Assembly: GCF_000720765.1 (NCBI RefSeq)
Contig: NZ_JODC01000015.1
Location: 62,001-126,000, forward strand
Direction of reading: 5' to 3'
DNA: 64,000 bases
Source of the DNA: Streptomyces sp. NRRL S-646
Lineage (GTDB): Bacteria > Actinomycetota > Actinomycetes > Streptomycetales > Streptomycetaceae
The position numbers were made by a program, and so were the translations under genes. Each line of letters opens with the position of its first letter. Position 1 is the first letter of the stretch. Positions 41,310-49,985 of the stretch are shown one piece after another. Below the pieces are notes generated by a model. It worked only from the letters and a program-made list of their open reading frames with translations, was not told where the DNA came from and did not search any database.

Positions 41310-42485
41310 ATGAGCACGACCAGTGCCGCCACGGCGGTGATCACACTGACCGAGGACCAACTCGATCCTTACGTCACGCACGGAGCGACGCGCCGCTGGC
41401 TGACGGGGCCCGGACTGCCGGGCGACAGCGGCCTGTTCACCTTCGAGGAGCTGTGCCGGGAGGGCCTGCGGACGGTCGGGGACTCCACCGGCGACCCCGA
41501 CGGCCGCCTGGCGGCGGAGCTGCGGGACCAGCTGGTCATAGGGGCGCTGCTCGACCCCCGGGGCCTGGAGACGGAGTCGGTGCTGCTCGACGGCGCGACG
41601 GGCGAGATCGCAACGACGTACTTCCTGCACGACCGCCCCGACCTGATGGACAGCCGCCCGCTCGCACCGTCGCTCGGCACCCTGGTGCGGTTCGCGGCGG
41701 CGGCGGACGAACTGGCAGGGCTGCGCGGCCAGTTCGCGTCCTACGCCGGCCGTTTCGGCCCGAAGGCGGCCGCGGAGGCGTCACGCCACCTGCTGGCGGT
41801 GTTCGAGGAGGGCGCGAACGGCGAGGTGCCGCCGTTCTGGAAGATGGCGGCCCTGATCCGCCCCCTGTCCCTGGTGGCGGGTCCGGGAGCGGCCTGCGGA
41901 CTCGCCCTCGACCTCCCCACCCGCCTGCTGGACCGGGAGTTCGGCCACGGCAAGGTCTGGCGCTTCGAGGACGTCGACTTCCCCTCGACCCTCACGCACG
42001 AGCCGACCCGCCGCTTCCTGCGCGATACCGGCCTGCCCGAGGACGGCGTGCTCTTCCACCTCGACACGGACGTCCCCCTGCCGACCCTGGCCGAGCACTA
42101 CGCCTACCAGGGCCCCGACGGCTTCGATCCCGCCCGGCTCCCGCACAGGGCTTCTCACCTGATACGGCTCGGCCACCTCCTCGAGGACCACAGCCTGGTC
42201 ATCGACGGCGAAACAGGCGCGGTCCTCAACTGGAGCGAGCTCGAGGCCACCCTGTACCCGCTGAACACGGACGTCTCCACCCTGGCCTTCACCCTCTGGC
42301 TCCTGCACCGCGAGAAGGCCATCGACGAGGACCTGGCAGGCGAGCTGACGACCGACGCCTACGACCAGCTGGCCACGACGATGCTCCACACCCTGTCGGC
42401 CGTCGACCCGACCCTCATCCCGACCGACCCGGGCCGGCACTACTGGACGGAGGCGTTCCAGGACGAGGCGGGCGGGGTCCTGTGA
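41310..42485 (+). CDS. Double SUKH-4 family immunity-type protein
   Basis: Encodes 391 residues with GGGGGA upstream of the ATG. Two SUKH-4-like modules are visible, at about 14-200 (LTEDQLDPYVTHGATRRWLT, LFTFEELCREG) and about 225-390 (LTHEPTRRFLRDTGLPEDGV, LIRLGHLLEDHSLVIDGETG). SUKH proteins neutralise polymorphic nuclease toxins or act in other toxin-immunity settings. No toxin, WXG100 or secretion gene lies next to it. In Streptomyces such orphan SUKH-4 genes are common and may protect against neighbours' toxins. A terminator follows at 42494. Confidence 0.85.
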   Translation: MSTTSAATAVITLTEDQLDPYVTHGATRRWLTGPGLPGDSGLFTFEELCREGLRTVGDSTGDPDGRLAAELRDQLVIGALLDPRGLETESVLLDGATGEIATTYFLHDRPDLMDSRPLAPSLGTLVRFAAAADELAGLRGQFASYAGRFGPKAAAEASRHLLAVFEEGANGEVPPFWKMAALIRPLSLVAGPGAACGLALDLPTRLLDREFGHGKVWRFEDVDFPSTLTHEPTRRFLRDTGLPEDGVLFHLDTDVPLPTLAEHYAYQGPDGFDPARLPHRASHLIRLGHLLEDHSLVIDGETGAVLNWSELEATLYPLNTDVSTLAFTLWLLHREKAIDEDLAGELTTDAYDQLATTMLHTLSAVDPTLIPTDPGRHYWTEAFQDEAGGVL

Positions 42486-42493
42486 ACACGGCG

Positions 42494-42522
42494 AGGGCGG
42501 CACCCTCAGTGGATGCCGCCCT
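42494..42522 (+). terminator. Terminator of the SUKH-4 gene
   Basis: AGGGCGGCA (42494-42502) pairs with TGCCGCCCT (42514-42522) and is followed by TTCG. It starts 9 bases after the stop codon. Confidence 0.75.
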
Positions 42523-42546
42523 TTCGTTGCCTGGTGAAGGCCATGG

Positions 42547-42618
42547 AGGCCGTGGCGGGAATTGAACCCACGTACCTCGCTTTGCAGGCGAGTCCCTAAG
42601 CCACTCGGGCACACGGCC
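42547..42618 (-). tRNA. tRNA-Cys (GCA)
   Basis: On the minus strand the acceptor stem GGCCGTG pairs with CACGGCC, with discriminator T. The anticodon arm CTCGC-CTGCAAA-GCGAG carries anticodon GCA, and the T-arm contains GGGTTCAATTCCC. CCA is not encoded. No extra variable arm is present. The gene stands alone between the SUKH-4 terminator and a toxin-antitoxin pair. Confidence 0.96.
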
Positions 42619-42790
42619 GGGTCGGGGTGGAGGTTGGGGCTCCGTTCCGAACTCGGTGAGATGACCGTATGGCGGGGCCGGGAGGGGGCTCAAGGGAAAC
42701 ACAGGGGCTGCAACGGGACTGCCATACGCCGTTCATGAATGGGTCGGCGAGTTCGATGGTGGTCTTCAGGACGAGGGGGCGTGGCTGTTT

Positions 42791-42828
42791 CGGTACCAGG
42801 GTGACCCCAATAGTGGTACCGTCGTGGT
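42791..42828 (+). promoter_or_regulatory. Operator/promoter of the RHH-Doc pair
   Basis: CGGTACCA (42791-42798) is inverted as TGGTACCG (42814-42821), followed by a third half-site TGGTAT at the start codon. TACCGT at 42817 lies six bases before the ATG and fits the TANNNT -10 of leaderless actinobacterial transcripts; no ribosome binding site is present. Confidence 0.55.
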
Positions 42829-43032
42829 ATGGCTATGAACCTTCGTCTGCGCGACGACCAGCAGGAGGCGCTCAAGCTGCGTGCCGAGGAGGAGGGGCGC
42901 AGCATGCACGCCATAGTGCTTCAAGCGATCGACCGGTATCTGGAGCAGGAAGCAGACCGGGCCACCGTCCGTCGGCTGGGGGCGAAGTACGCGGCGGGCC
43001 ACGCCGATCTGCTGCGGAGGCTGGGGGAATAG
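42829..43032 (+). CDS. Ribbon-helix-helix antitoxin
   Basis: Encodes 67 residues. The N terminus MAMNLRLRDDQQEALKLRAE is an Arc/CopG-type ribbon-helix-helix DNA-binding domain. The helical, charged C-terminal part (RATVRRLGAKYAAGHADLLR) should wrap the toxin. It directly abuts the Doc gene with no intergenic base. The leader lacks a Shine-Dalgarno sequence, so the transcript may be leaderless. It is not of the Phd fold that usually partners Doc. Confidence 0.85.
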   Translation: MAMNLRLRDDQQEALKLRAEEEGRSMHAIVLQAIDRYLEQEADRATVRRLGAKYAAGHADLLRRLGE

Positions 43033-43419
43033 ATGAAGTACCTCACGGTCCAGGAAGTCCTGGACCTGGCGGAACTGGCGTGCGGGGAGCAGACGCAGGT
43101 TGCCGTCCGGGACCTGGGTCTGCTCACCTCGGCCGTCCACCGTCCCCAGTCGCAGATGTTCGGCGTGGAGGCGTACAGCGACCTCTTCGAGAAGGCTGCG
43201 GCACTGCTTCAGTCGCTGGTCCTGAACCATCCTCTGGTGGACGGCAACAAGCGCATGGGGTGGATGTGCACCGTCGTCTTTCTCGACGTCAACGGCACCG
43301 AGATGCTCGACGTCGACCAGGACGAGGCGTACAAGCTCGTCATCGAGGTGGCGTCCGGCGGTCTGGAGGACGTTGGGCTGATCGCCGTTCGTTTGAGAGC
43401 GCTGCGCGACGCGATGTGA
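43033..43419 (+). CDS. doc: Doc-type Fic-fold toxin
   Basis: Encodes 128 residues. The Fic/Doc signature is HPLVDGNKR (66-74), with catalytic His66 and the phosphate-binding GNKR. Doc kinases inactivate elongation factor Tu by phosphorylation and stop translation. The start at MKYLTVQEVL immediately follows the antitoxin stop, as expected for a two-gene operon. Length and motif are intact, so the toxin is probably functional. Confidence 0.93.
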   Translation: MKYLTVQEVLDLAELACGEQTQVAVRDLGLLTSAVHRPQSQMFGVEAYSDLFEKAAALLQSLVLNHPLVDGNKRMGWMCTVVFLDVNGTEMLDVDQDEAYKLVIEVASGGLEDVGLIAVRLRALRDAM

Positions 43420-43535
43420 CGTGAGTCCCACCCGCGGGCGGCCCGGCCTTGTCCGCGCGTTGACGCCACCGTGCCGCCGGTAGGGTGGCCCGGTTGTCAT
43501 ACCCAGCCGAGCCGCCCGACCACCCCACGGAGACC

Positions 43536-45341
43536 GTGACTACCACCGCTGCAGCCAGCTCTGCCTCGCACTCCCACCATCTCTCTCCCGCCTTCCCCGG
43601 CCGCGCCCCGTGGGGCACCGCCAGCAAGCTGCGTGCCTGGCAGCAGGGGGCGATGGAGAAGTATGTCCAGGAGCAGCCGCGTGATTTCCTCGCCGTTGCC
43701 ACCCCCGGCGCCGGCAAGACGACCTTCGCGCTGACGCTCGCCTCCTGGCTGCTGCACCACCACGTCGTGCAGCAGGTGACCGTGGTCGCGCCGACCGAGC
43801 ACCTGAAGAAGCAGTGGGCGGAAGCGGCCGCGCGGATAGGCATCAAGCTCGATCCCGAGTACAGCGCCGGGCCCCTCGGCAAGGACTACCAGGGCGTCGC
43901 GGTGACGTATGCCGGTGTCGGCGTGCGGCCCATGCTGCACCGCAACCGCGTCGAGCAGCGCAAGACGCTCGTCATCCTCGACGAGATCCACCACGCCGGT
44001 GACTCCAAGTCCTGGGGCGAGGCCTGTCTGGAGGCCTTCGAGCCGGCCACGCGGCGGCTCGCGCTCACCGGTACGCCGTTCCGCTCCGACACCAACCCCA
44101 TCCCCTTCGTGACCTACGAGGAGGGGAACGACGGAATCCGGCGGTCCGCCGCCGACTACACGTACGGGTATGGGAACGCGCTGGCCGACCACGTCGTGCG
44201 GCCCGTCATCTTCCTCTCCTACAGCGGCAACATGCGCTGGCGCACGAAGGCCGGTGACGAGATCGCCGCCCGGCTCGGCGAGCCCATGACCAAGGACGCG
44301 ATCAGCCAGGCCTGGCGGACCGCCCTGGACCCGCGCGGCGAGTGGATGCCCAGCGTGCTGCGCGCCGCCGACCAGCGGTTGACCGAGGTCAGGAAAGCCA
44401 TCCCGGACGCGGGCGCCCTGGTCATCGCCTCCGACCAGGACTCCGCGCGGGCCTACGCCAAGTTGATCCGCGAGATCACCGGCAACAAGGCGACCCTCGT
44501 CCTCTCCGACGACGTCGGCGCCTCGAAGCGGATCGACGAGTTCAGCGAGAGCAACGACCGGTGGATGGTCGCCGTGCGGATGGTGTCCGAGGGCGTCGAC
44601 GTGCCCCGGCTCGCGGTCGGCGTGTACGCCACGACCATCTCCACCCCCCTCTTCTTCGCCCAGGCCGTCGGCCGCTTCGTGCGGTCCCGGCGGCGCGGCG
44701 AGACCGCCTCCGTCTTCCTCCCCACCGTCCCCGACCTCCTCACCTTCGCCAACGAGATGGAGGTCGAGCGCGACCACGCCCTCGACAAGCCGAAGAAGGA
44801 GGGCGAGGAGGACCCGTACGCCGAATCCGAGAAGGAGATGGAGGAGGCGAACAAGGAGCAGGACGAGGACACCGGTGAGCAGGAGGAGTTCTCCTTCGAG
44901 GCGCTGGAGTCCGACGCCGTCTTCGACCGGGTCCTCTACGACGGCGCCGAGTTCGGTATGCAGGCTCACCCGGGGAGTGAGGAGGAGCAGGACTACCTCG
45001 GTATTCCGGGGCTCCTCGAACCCGATCAGGTGCAGCTCCTCCTCCAGAAGCGGCAGGCCCGGCAGATCGCGCACAGCCGCAAGAAGCCGGACGCCGAAGC
45101 GGACCTGCTGGAGGTGCCCGCCGAGCGGCGCCCGGTCGTCTCGCACAAGGAGATGATGGAGCTGCGCAAGCAGCTCAACACGATGGTCAGCGCGTACGTC
45201 CACCAGAGCGGCAAGCCCCACGGCGTCATCCACACCGAACTGCGCCGCACCTGCGGCGGCCCGCCGAGCGCCGAGGCCACGGCGGGACAGCTGCGGCAGC
45301 GGATCGCCAAGGTGCAGGAGTGGGCCACACGCATGAAGTGA
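43536..45341 (+). CDS. DEAD/DEAH-box superfamily 2 helicase
   Basis: Encodes 601 residues from a GTG with GGAGA close upstream; a longer frame exists but is less likely. Motif I is ATPGAGKTTFALTL, motif II is LVILDEIHHAGD (DEIH), motif III is LALTGTPFRSD, and the C-terminal RecA domain has VRMVSEGVDVPRL and QAVGRFVRSRRRGE, the motif V/VI region. A strongly acidic segment (about 430-470) follows the helicase core. It resembles phage-type and XPB-like restriction-helicase subunits, but no nuclease or methylase neighbour is present. Role unknown, probably DNA repair or RNA metabolism. Confidence 0.9.
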   Translation: MTTTAAASSASHSHHLSPAFPGRAPWGTASKLRAWQQGAMEKYVQEQPRDFLAVATPGAGKTTFALTLASWLLHHHVVQQVTVVAPTEHLKKQWAEAAARIGIKLDPEYSAGPLGKDYQGVAVTYAGVGVRPMLHRNRVEQRKTLVILDEIHHAGDSKSWGEACLEAFEPATRRLALTGTPFRSDTNPIPFVTYEEGNDGIRRSAADYTYGYGNALADHVVRPVIFLSYSGNMRWRTKAGDEIAARLGEPMTKDAISQAWRTALDPRGEWMPSVLRAADQRLTEVRKAIPDAGALVIASDQDSARAYAKLIREITGNKATLVLSDDVGASKRIDEFSESNDRWMVAVRMVSEGVDVPRLAVGVYATTISTPLFFAQAVGRFVRSRRRGETASVFLPTVPDLLTFANEMEVERDHALDKPKKEGEEDPYAESEKEMEEANKEQDEDTGEQEEFSFEALESDAVFDRVLYDGAEFGMQAHPGSEEEQDYLGIPGLLEPDQVQLLLQKRQARQIAHSRKKPDAEADLLEVPAERRPVVSHKEMMELRKQLNTMVSAYVHQSGKPHGVIHTELRRTCGGPPSAEATAGQLRQRIAKVQEWATRMK

Positions 45342-45379
45342 GGGTCGTTGCGCGCCGGACCTTTCACGCCGTACGTATC

Positions 45380-45415
45380 GGGACATACGGAGGTACTCCC
45401 TCCCCGTATGTGCCC
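45380..45415 (+). terminator. Hairpin downstream of the helicase gene
   Basis: GGGACATACGG (45380-45390) pairs with CCGTATGTGCCC (45404-45415) with one bulged base, 38 bases after the helicase stop. There is no T-tract. The remaining ~220 bases before the IclR gene contain no credible gene. Confidence 0.5.
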
Positions 45416-45640
45416 GGATTCTGGACCGAGCCTTCCGCTCAGCGAACTCCCTTCGCTACTGTCCGGCTACGCACACGCCCCGTGGCAGCGCCGCCGCGGA
45501 GCGCAGCCGTGAAGCGACGCGGCCCGGCACAGGCCGGGCCGCCGGCCGATCGGCGGCCTCTGTTGCGCGTCACCGACGGGACTCGGTGGCGCACCGCCGC
45601 GCGGAGGTCGCCGACCTCACCACTTGGAGGAGTGGGCGTC

Positions 45641-46282
45641 GTGACCGCGGAGACCTCTCAGACGCTCGACCGAGGACTGCGTGTCCTCAAGCTGCTGGCC
45701 GATACGGACCACGGGCTGACCGTCACCGAGCTTTCCAACAAACTGGGCGTGAACCGGACCGTGGTGTACCGGTTGCTGGCCACGCTGGAACAGCATGCGC
45801 TCGTACGGCGTGACTTGGGCGGCCGCGCCCGGGTCGGGCTGGGGGTGCTCAGGCTCGGCCGGCAGGTGCATCCGCTGGTGCGGGAGGCCGCGTTGCCGGC
45901 GCTCCGGTCGCTGGCCGAGGACATAGGCGCGACGGCCCATCTGACCCTGGTGGACGGGGCGGATGCGCTGGCCGTGGCCGTCGTCGAGCCGACGTGGACG
46001 GACTATCACGTGGCCTATCGGGCCGGGTTCAGGCACCCCTTGGACCGGGGGGCCGCCGGCAAGGCGATTCTTGCTGCGCGGGCCAAGCCGGTGGGGGAGC
46101 CCGGGTACACGCTGACCCATGGGGAGTTGGAGGCCGGGGCCAGTGGAGCCGCGGCGCCGCTCCTCGGCGTTACGGGGGTCGAGGGCAGCGTCGGAGTGGT
46201 GATGCTGGCCGACGCGGTGCCCGAGCGGGTCGGGCCGCGGGTGGTCGATGCGGCTCGGGAGGTTGCCGAAGCCCTGCGTTGA
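45641..46282 (+). CDS. IclR-family transcriptional regulator
   Basis: Encodes 213 residues from a GTG with GGAGG 10 bases upstream. The N-terminal winged helix is QTLDRGLRVLKLLADTDHGL then ELSNKLGVNRTVVYRLLATL, followed by an IclR effector domain (ALPALRSLAEDIGATAHLTL). At 213 residues it is shorter than the usual 250-270, mainly because the effector domain is compact. No obvious target operon is adjacent; the next gene is convergent. Confidence 0.9.
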   Translation: MTAETSQTLDRGLRVLKLLADTDHGLTVTELSNKLGVNRTVVYRLLATLEQHALVRRDLGGRARVGLGVLRLGRQVHPLVREAALPALRSLAEDIGATAHLTLVDGADALAVAVVEPTWTDYHVAYRAGFRHPLDRGAAGKAILAARAKPVGEPGYTLTHGELEAGASGAAAPLLGVTGVEGSVGVVMLADAVPERVGPRVVDAAREVAEALR

Positions 46283-46402
46283 GCTGCGGCCGGGGGTGCG
46301 GGCCAGGGCGGTGCGCAAGCCCGGCGGTGCGGGGTGCCGCCTCTCTTTGGGACGGGAGCCGCCCTGGGCGGCACGATTGCCCGCAGGCTGCGGCGGCGGG
46401 CG

Positions 46403-47944
46403 TCAGGGAGTGGGTGCTCTGAGGTTCGCCAGCGTCCTCAACTGAAGCCACAGCACCAGCCGTTCGTCGGCGTCGTCGAGGTCGATCCCGACCTGCTGCT
46501 GGGCCTGCTTCAGGCGGTAGCGGCAGGTGTTCGGGTGCACGGCGAGCAGCTTCGCCGCGCCCGCCATGTCACAGCCGGCGTCGAACCAGCTGACCAGGGT
46601 GCGTGCGTAGTCGGTGCCGTGCTGCTCGTCGTACGCCAGCACCCCTCGCCACGCTCCCGCGCTCAGCTCCCGCCGCTCGCCGAGCACTTCGGTCAGCCGC
46701 AGCAGCGTCACCCGCGGTCGCACCTCGTCCACGGTCGCCACCGGCAGGTCCGGGCCGAGCACCCGCAGTACCAGCTCGGCGTCCTCCCGCGACCCCACGA
46801 CCTCCGCCGGCCCGGCCACCACCTCGCCCAGCGCCGCCCGCACGGGCACCCGCAGCGCCTGCCCGGCCCGCGCCACGATGTCCTCGGCGAGCCGCTTGTG
46901 ACGCGCGCCCGGGCCGGGAAGGACCGCGTACACCACCCCGTCGACCAGCACGCACGCGTGCCGCCCGTAACGCGCCTCGCACTGCAGCCGTACGACGTCC
47001 AGCAGGCGCAGGGCGGTCTGCTCGGCGTCCGGCAGGCTCGCGGCGGCCGGCACGAAGGCGGCCACCCGGACCGCGCCCTCAAGTCCCAGGCGGTCGAAGG
47101 CCGTTGACGGGTCCGCCGTGCCGTCGAGCAGGCGGCGCAGCAGGTCGCTGTTCTGGTGACGGGCCAGCTCCTGCGCCGCCCGGGCCCGCAGCAGGAGCAG
47201 TGCCGCCGTGGACGCGCCCTGCGCGAGGGTCTCCTCGGCGTCGGGTGCGAGCGTGCCGTCGTCGACCACCCAGACCGAGCCGAGCGTCTCGCCGCCGGCG
47301 CGGACGGCGACCGCGAGGCGCGGCAGGTCGCCGTCCCGGAGCGCGGGCATCCGTACCGGCCCCGGGGCCGCGAACAGCAGCCGGTACTGCTCGGTGTTGG
47401 GCGTGCTGGCCGGCACCTGGAGGCCGAGGATGCTCTGCCGCCGGTCCTCGTCGACCGGCTGGCCCGGGACCGTGGAGTAGGCGAGGATCCGCTGGCGCGG
47501 GTCCTCCACGGCGGTCGCACCGCCGGTCGCCGCGGCGACCGCGTCCGCGAGCGCGAACAGGTCCCCGAGGCCCCCGGCCGACGGTGCGGGCCGGGCGCCG
47601 ATCGCCGAGGAAAGCAGCAGGTGGACGTGGTGCCAGGCCGCGTCCTCGTCGACCGACAGCAGTGCGACGCCGTGCGCCTGAGCCTCCCCGGCCGGCCCGT
47701 CCGGGCCGCGTACCACGAGCCCGGTCATCCCGGCCTCCGCGGCCGCCCGGACGAGGGGGCCGGCGGCCGCCGCCCGCACGCCCACGGCCAGCAGCAGAGC
47801 GCCCGGTGCAGGCGGCATCGGGGCGTGGGCGTCGTACAGCAGCGCCTCGGTGACCGGGGCGGTGAGCCCGGCGGGGGCCGTGTGCAGGCGCAGGGCGGGG
47901 CCGCCGACGACGTCCAGGACGTCGCCGAGGGTGCGGGCGTCCAT
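46403..47944 (-). CDS. PucR-family transcriptional regulator
   Basis: Encodes 513 residues. The N-terminal PucR-like domain (RTLGDVLDVVGGPALRLHTA) is followed by a GGDEF-like middle domain and the C-terminal PucR HTH_30 (LVSWFDAGCDMAGAAKLLAV then HPNTCRYRLKQ). The ATG at MDARTL has GAGGAG upstream. It is divergent from the GNAT-racemase operon, and the 122-base gap holds a perfect inverted repeat (48016-48033). PucR-type proteins often control nitrogen or amino-acid catabolism, which agrees with an amino acid-modifying operon as its target. Confidence 0.92.
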   Translation of the reverse strand: MDARTLGDVLDVVGGPALRLHTAPAGLTAPVTEALLYDAHAPMPPAPGALLLAVGVRAAAAGPLVRAAAEAGMTGLVVRGPDGPAGEAQAHGVALLSVDEDAAWHHVHLLLSSAIGARPAPSAGGLGDLFALADAVAAATGGATAVEDPRQRILAYSTVPGQPVDEDRRQSILGLQVPASTPNTEQYRLLFAAPGPVRMPALRDGDLPRLAVAVRAGGETLGSVWVVDDGTLAPDAEETLAQGASTAALLLLRARAAQELARHQNSDLLRRLLDGTADPSTAFDRLGLEGAVRVAAFVPAAASLPDAEQTALRLLDVVRLQCEARYGRHACVLVDGVVYAVLPGPGARHKRLAEDIVARAGQALRVPVRAALGEVVAGPAEVVGSREDAELVLRVLGPDLPVATVDEVRPRVTLLRLTEVLGERRELSAGAWRGVLAYDEQHGTDYARTLVSWFDAGCDMAGAAKLLAVHPNTCRYRLKQAQQQVGIDLDDADERLVLWLQLRTLANLRAPTP

Positions 47945-48015
47945 GTGGCTCCTCACGGGCGGGGCTGCGGCCGAGCAGGCGTGATTGGCCGATCTCGAAA
48001 CGAACGTACGCAGCC

Positions 48016-48033
48016 GTTGTGCAGACGCACAAC
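48016..48033. promoter_or_regulatory. Perfect inverted repeat, likely PucR operator
   Basis: GTTGTGC-AGAC-GCACAAC, a 7-bp perfect inverted repeat, lies between the divergent PucR gene and the GNAT gene, 34 bases before the GNAT start. Confidence 0.65.
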
Positions 48034-48066
48034 CCGGAGGGGCCTGGCTGCCTCGAAACTCGACCC

Positions 48067-48837
48067 ATGACCCTCGACCGCCCGCCCGGAATGAGCATCC
48101 GCACCGTCCACGACGTCGCCGGTCTAGCCGCCGTCAGCGACTACTTCAGCGAGGTCTGGCAGACCCCGCGCAGCGCCCCGCCCTATCCGGCCGAAGTGCT
48201 GCACAGCCTCGTCCACGCGGGCGGCGCCGTGCACGCCGCGTACGACGGGACGCGGCTCGCGGGAGCGTCGGTCGCGGTGTTCGGGCCGCACGGGGCCGCG
48301 TACTCCCTGGTCGCCGCCGCCGACCAGGGCCGCGGGTATGCCGTCAAGCAGGCCCAGCGCGCCTGGGCCCTGGACCTCGGTGCCCGCACCATGCGCTGGA
48401 CCTTCGACCCGCTGGTCGGCCGCAACGCCCGTTTCAACCTGGCGAAACTGGGCGCCACCGGCACCGAGTACCTCGTCGACTTCTACGGCCCCATGGCGGA
48501 CGGCGTGAACGGCGGCGACGAGAGCGACCGGCTGACGGTGACATGGGAGCTGGCGGCGCCGACCCCCTCGTACGAGACCACGGACCGGGAGACCGCCCCC
48601 GGCACCCACACCGCCCCGGACGGCGCGACGCTCGCCCGCCGGGACCTCGCCGGCCGTCACATCTGGTGCCGTGTACCGGACGACATCGTCCGGCTCCGCG
48701 CCGCCGCCCCGGAGCTCGCCCTGCGCTGGCGGTATGCCGTCCGTGAGGTGTTCACGGAGGCCTTTGCGCAGGGGTTCAGGGCGACGGGTATGTCCCGTGA
48801 CGGCTGGTACACCCTTTCGAGAGAGGCAGCGGCATGA
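48067..48837 (+). CDS. GNAT-family acyltransferase
   Basis: Encodes 256 residues from the ATG giving MTLDRPPG. The GNAT core shows VHAAYDGTRLAGASVAVFGP, ADQGRGYAVKQAQRAWA (the acyl-CoA pyrophosphate loop) and MRWTFDPLVGRNARFN, with a long C-terminal extension as in COG3375 proteins. Its stop overlaps the racemase start (ATGA). In several bacteria a GNAT succinyltransferase works with an N-succinylamino acid racemase to convert D- to L-amino acids, and this gene pair fits that scheme. The desuccinylase needed to finish the route is not in the window. Confidence 0.85.
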   Translation: MTLDRPPGMSIRTVHDVAGLAAVSDYFSEVWQTPRSAPPYPAEVLHSLVHAGGAVHAAYDGTRLAGASVAVFGPHGAAYSLVAAADQGRGYAVKQAQRAWALDLGARTMRWTFDPLVGRNARFNLAKLGATGTEYLVDFYGPMADGVNGGDESDRLTVTWELAAPTPSYETTDRETAPGTHTAPDGATLARRDLAGRHIWCRVPDDIVRLRAAAPELALRWRYAVREVFTEAFAQGFRATGMSRDGWYTLSREAAA

Positions 48838-49943
48838 AGCTGGAACGCGTGGAGATCGTCCATGTGGAGATCCCGCTCGTCACCCCGTTCCGTACGTCCT
48901 TCGGCACGATGACGACCAAGGACACCTTCCTGCTCCATGTCGTGACCGACGCGGCCGAGGGCTGGTCCGAGTTCGCCGCCGACCCCGAACCGCGGTACTG
49001 CTCGGAGTTCGTGGCCGGAGCGGAGATCGTGCTGCGGGACTTCCTGCTGCCGCGTGTCGCCGCCCTGCCGCAGCTCACCGCGGCCGCGCTCGCCCCCGCC
49101 ACGGCGAAGACCAAGGGCCATGAGCTGGCGAAGGCGGCCCTGGAGACGGCGGTCCTGGACGCGGAGCTGCGGTCCTACGGCATGCCGCTCGCCACCTACC
49201 TGGGCGCGGTGCGCGACCGGGTCCCCGCGGGGGTGTCCGTCGGGATCAAGGATTCCGTCCCCGACCTGCTGGACGACGTCGAGCGCTACCTCGCCGAGGG
49301 CTACGTCCGCATCAAGCTGAAGATCGAGCCGGGCTGGGACGTGGAGCCGGTCCGGGCGGTCCGCGAGCGCTTCGGGGACGCGCTGCCCCTCCAGGTCGAC
49401 GCCAACACGGCGTACACCCTGGCCGACGCCGAGCATCTGCGGCGCCTGGACTCCTTCGGGCTGCTGCTGATCGAGGAGCCGCTGGACGAGAACAACCTGT
49501 ACGCCCACGCACAGCTCCAGAGGCGTCTGCAGACGCCCGTCTGCCTCGACGAGTCCCTCCACAACGCCCGTGACACCGCCTCCGCGATCGCGATGGAGGC
49601 ATGCCGGGTCGTCAATGTGAAGCCCGCGCGCGTGGGCGGCTATCTGGAGGCCCGCCGCATCCACGACGTGGCGCAGGCGCACGGGGTGCCGGTGTGGTGC
49701 GGCGGCATGCTGGAGACGGGAATCGGCCGCGCCCCCAACCTCGCACTGGCCGCCCTTCCGGGCTTCACCCTCCCCGGGGACACCTCGGCGTCCGCGCGCT
49801 ACTTCGCCGAGGACATCACCGAGCCGTTCGTCCTCAAGGACGGCCACCTGCTCGTCCCCACCGCGCCCGGGATCGGCGTCGAACCGCTGCCGGACGCACT
49901 CCGGCGGTTCACGAGGGAGCGGCGAGACTTGTACGTGAGCTGA
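48834..49943 (+). CDS. N-succinylamino acid racemase / o-succinylbenzoate synthase family enzyme
   Basis: Encodes 369 residues of the enolase superfamily. The acid/base lysine pair is Lys161-x-Lys163 (RIKLKIEPG), the metal ligands are Asp189 (QVDANTAY), Glu214 (LLIEEPLDENN) and Asp239 (CLDESLHNA), and the opposite catalytic lysine is Lys263 (NVKPARVGG). These are the complete NSAR/OSBS residues. Because it is coupled to a GNAT transferase and no menaquinone genes are near, racemisation of N-acylamino acids is favoured over the menaquinone step; menaquinone in Streptomyces comes mostly from the futalosine route. Confidence 0.9.
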   Translation: MKLERVEIVHVEIPLVTPFRTSFGTMTTKDTFLLHVVTDAAEGWSEFAADPEPRYCSEFVAGAEIVLRDFLLPRVAALPQLTAAALAPATAKTKGHELAKAALETAVLDAELRSYGMPLATYLGAVRDRVPAGVSVGIKDSVPDLLDDVERYLAEGYVRIKLKIEPGWDVEPVRAVRERFGDALPLQVDANTAYTLADAEHLRRLDSFGLLLIEEPLDENNLYAHAQLQRRLQTPVCLDESLHNARDTASAIAMEACRVVNVKPARVGGYLEARRIHDVAQAHGVPVWCGGMLETGIGRAPNLALAALPGFTLPGDTSASARYFAEDITEPFVLKDGHLLVPTAPGIGVEPLPDALRRFTRERRDLYVS

Positions 49944-49985
49944 CCGGCACCTGGCCGGAAGTGGCCGTCACGTTAGATTGATCCC

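Noticed and set aside
42547..43419. tRNA-associated integrated element next to tRNA-Cys
   Set aside because: No integrase and no duplicated 3' tRNA sequence were found; the RHH-Doc pair alone does not make an integrative element.
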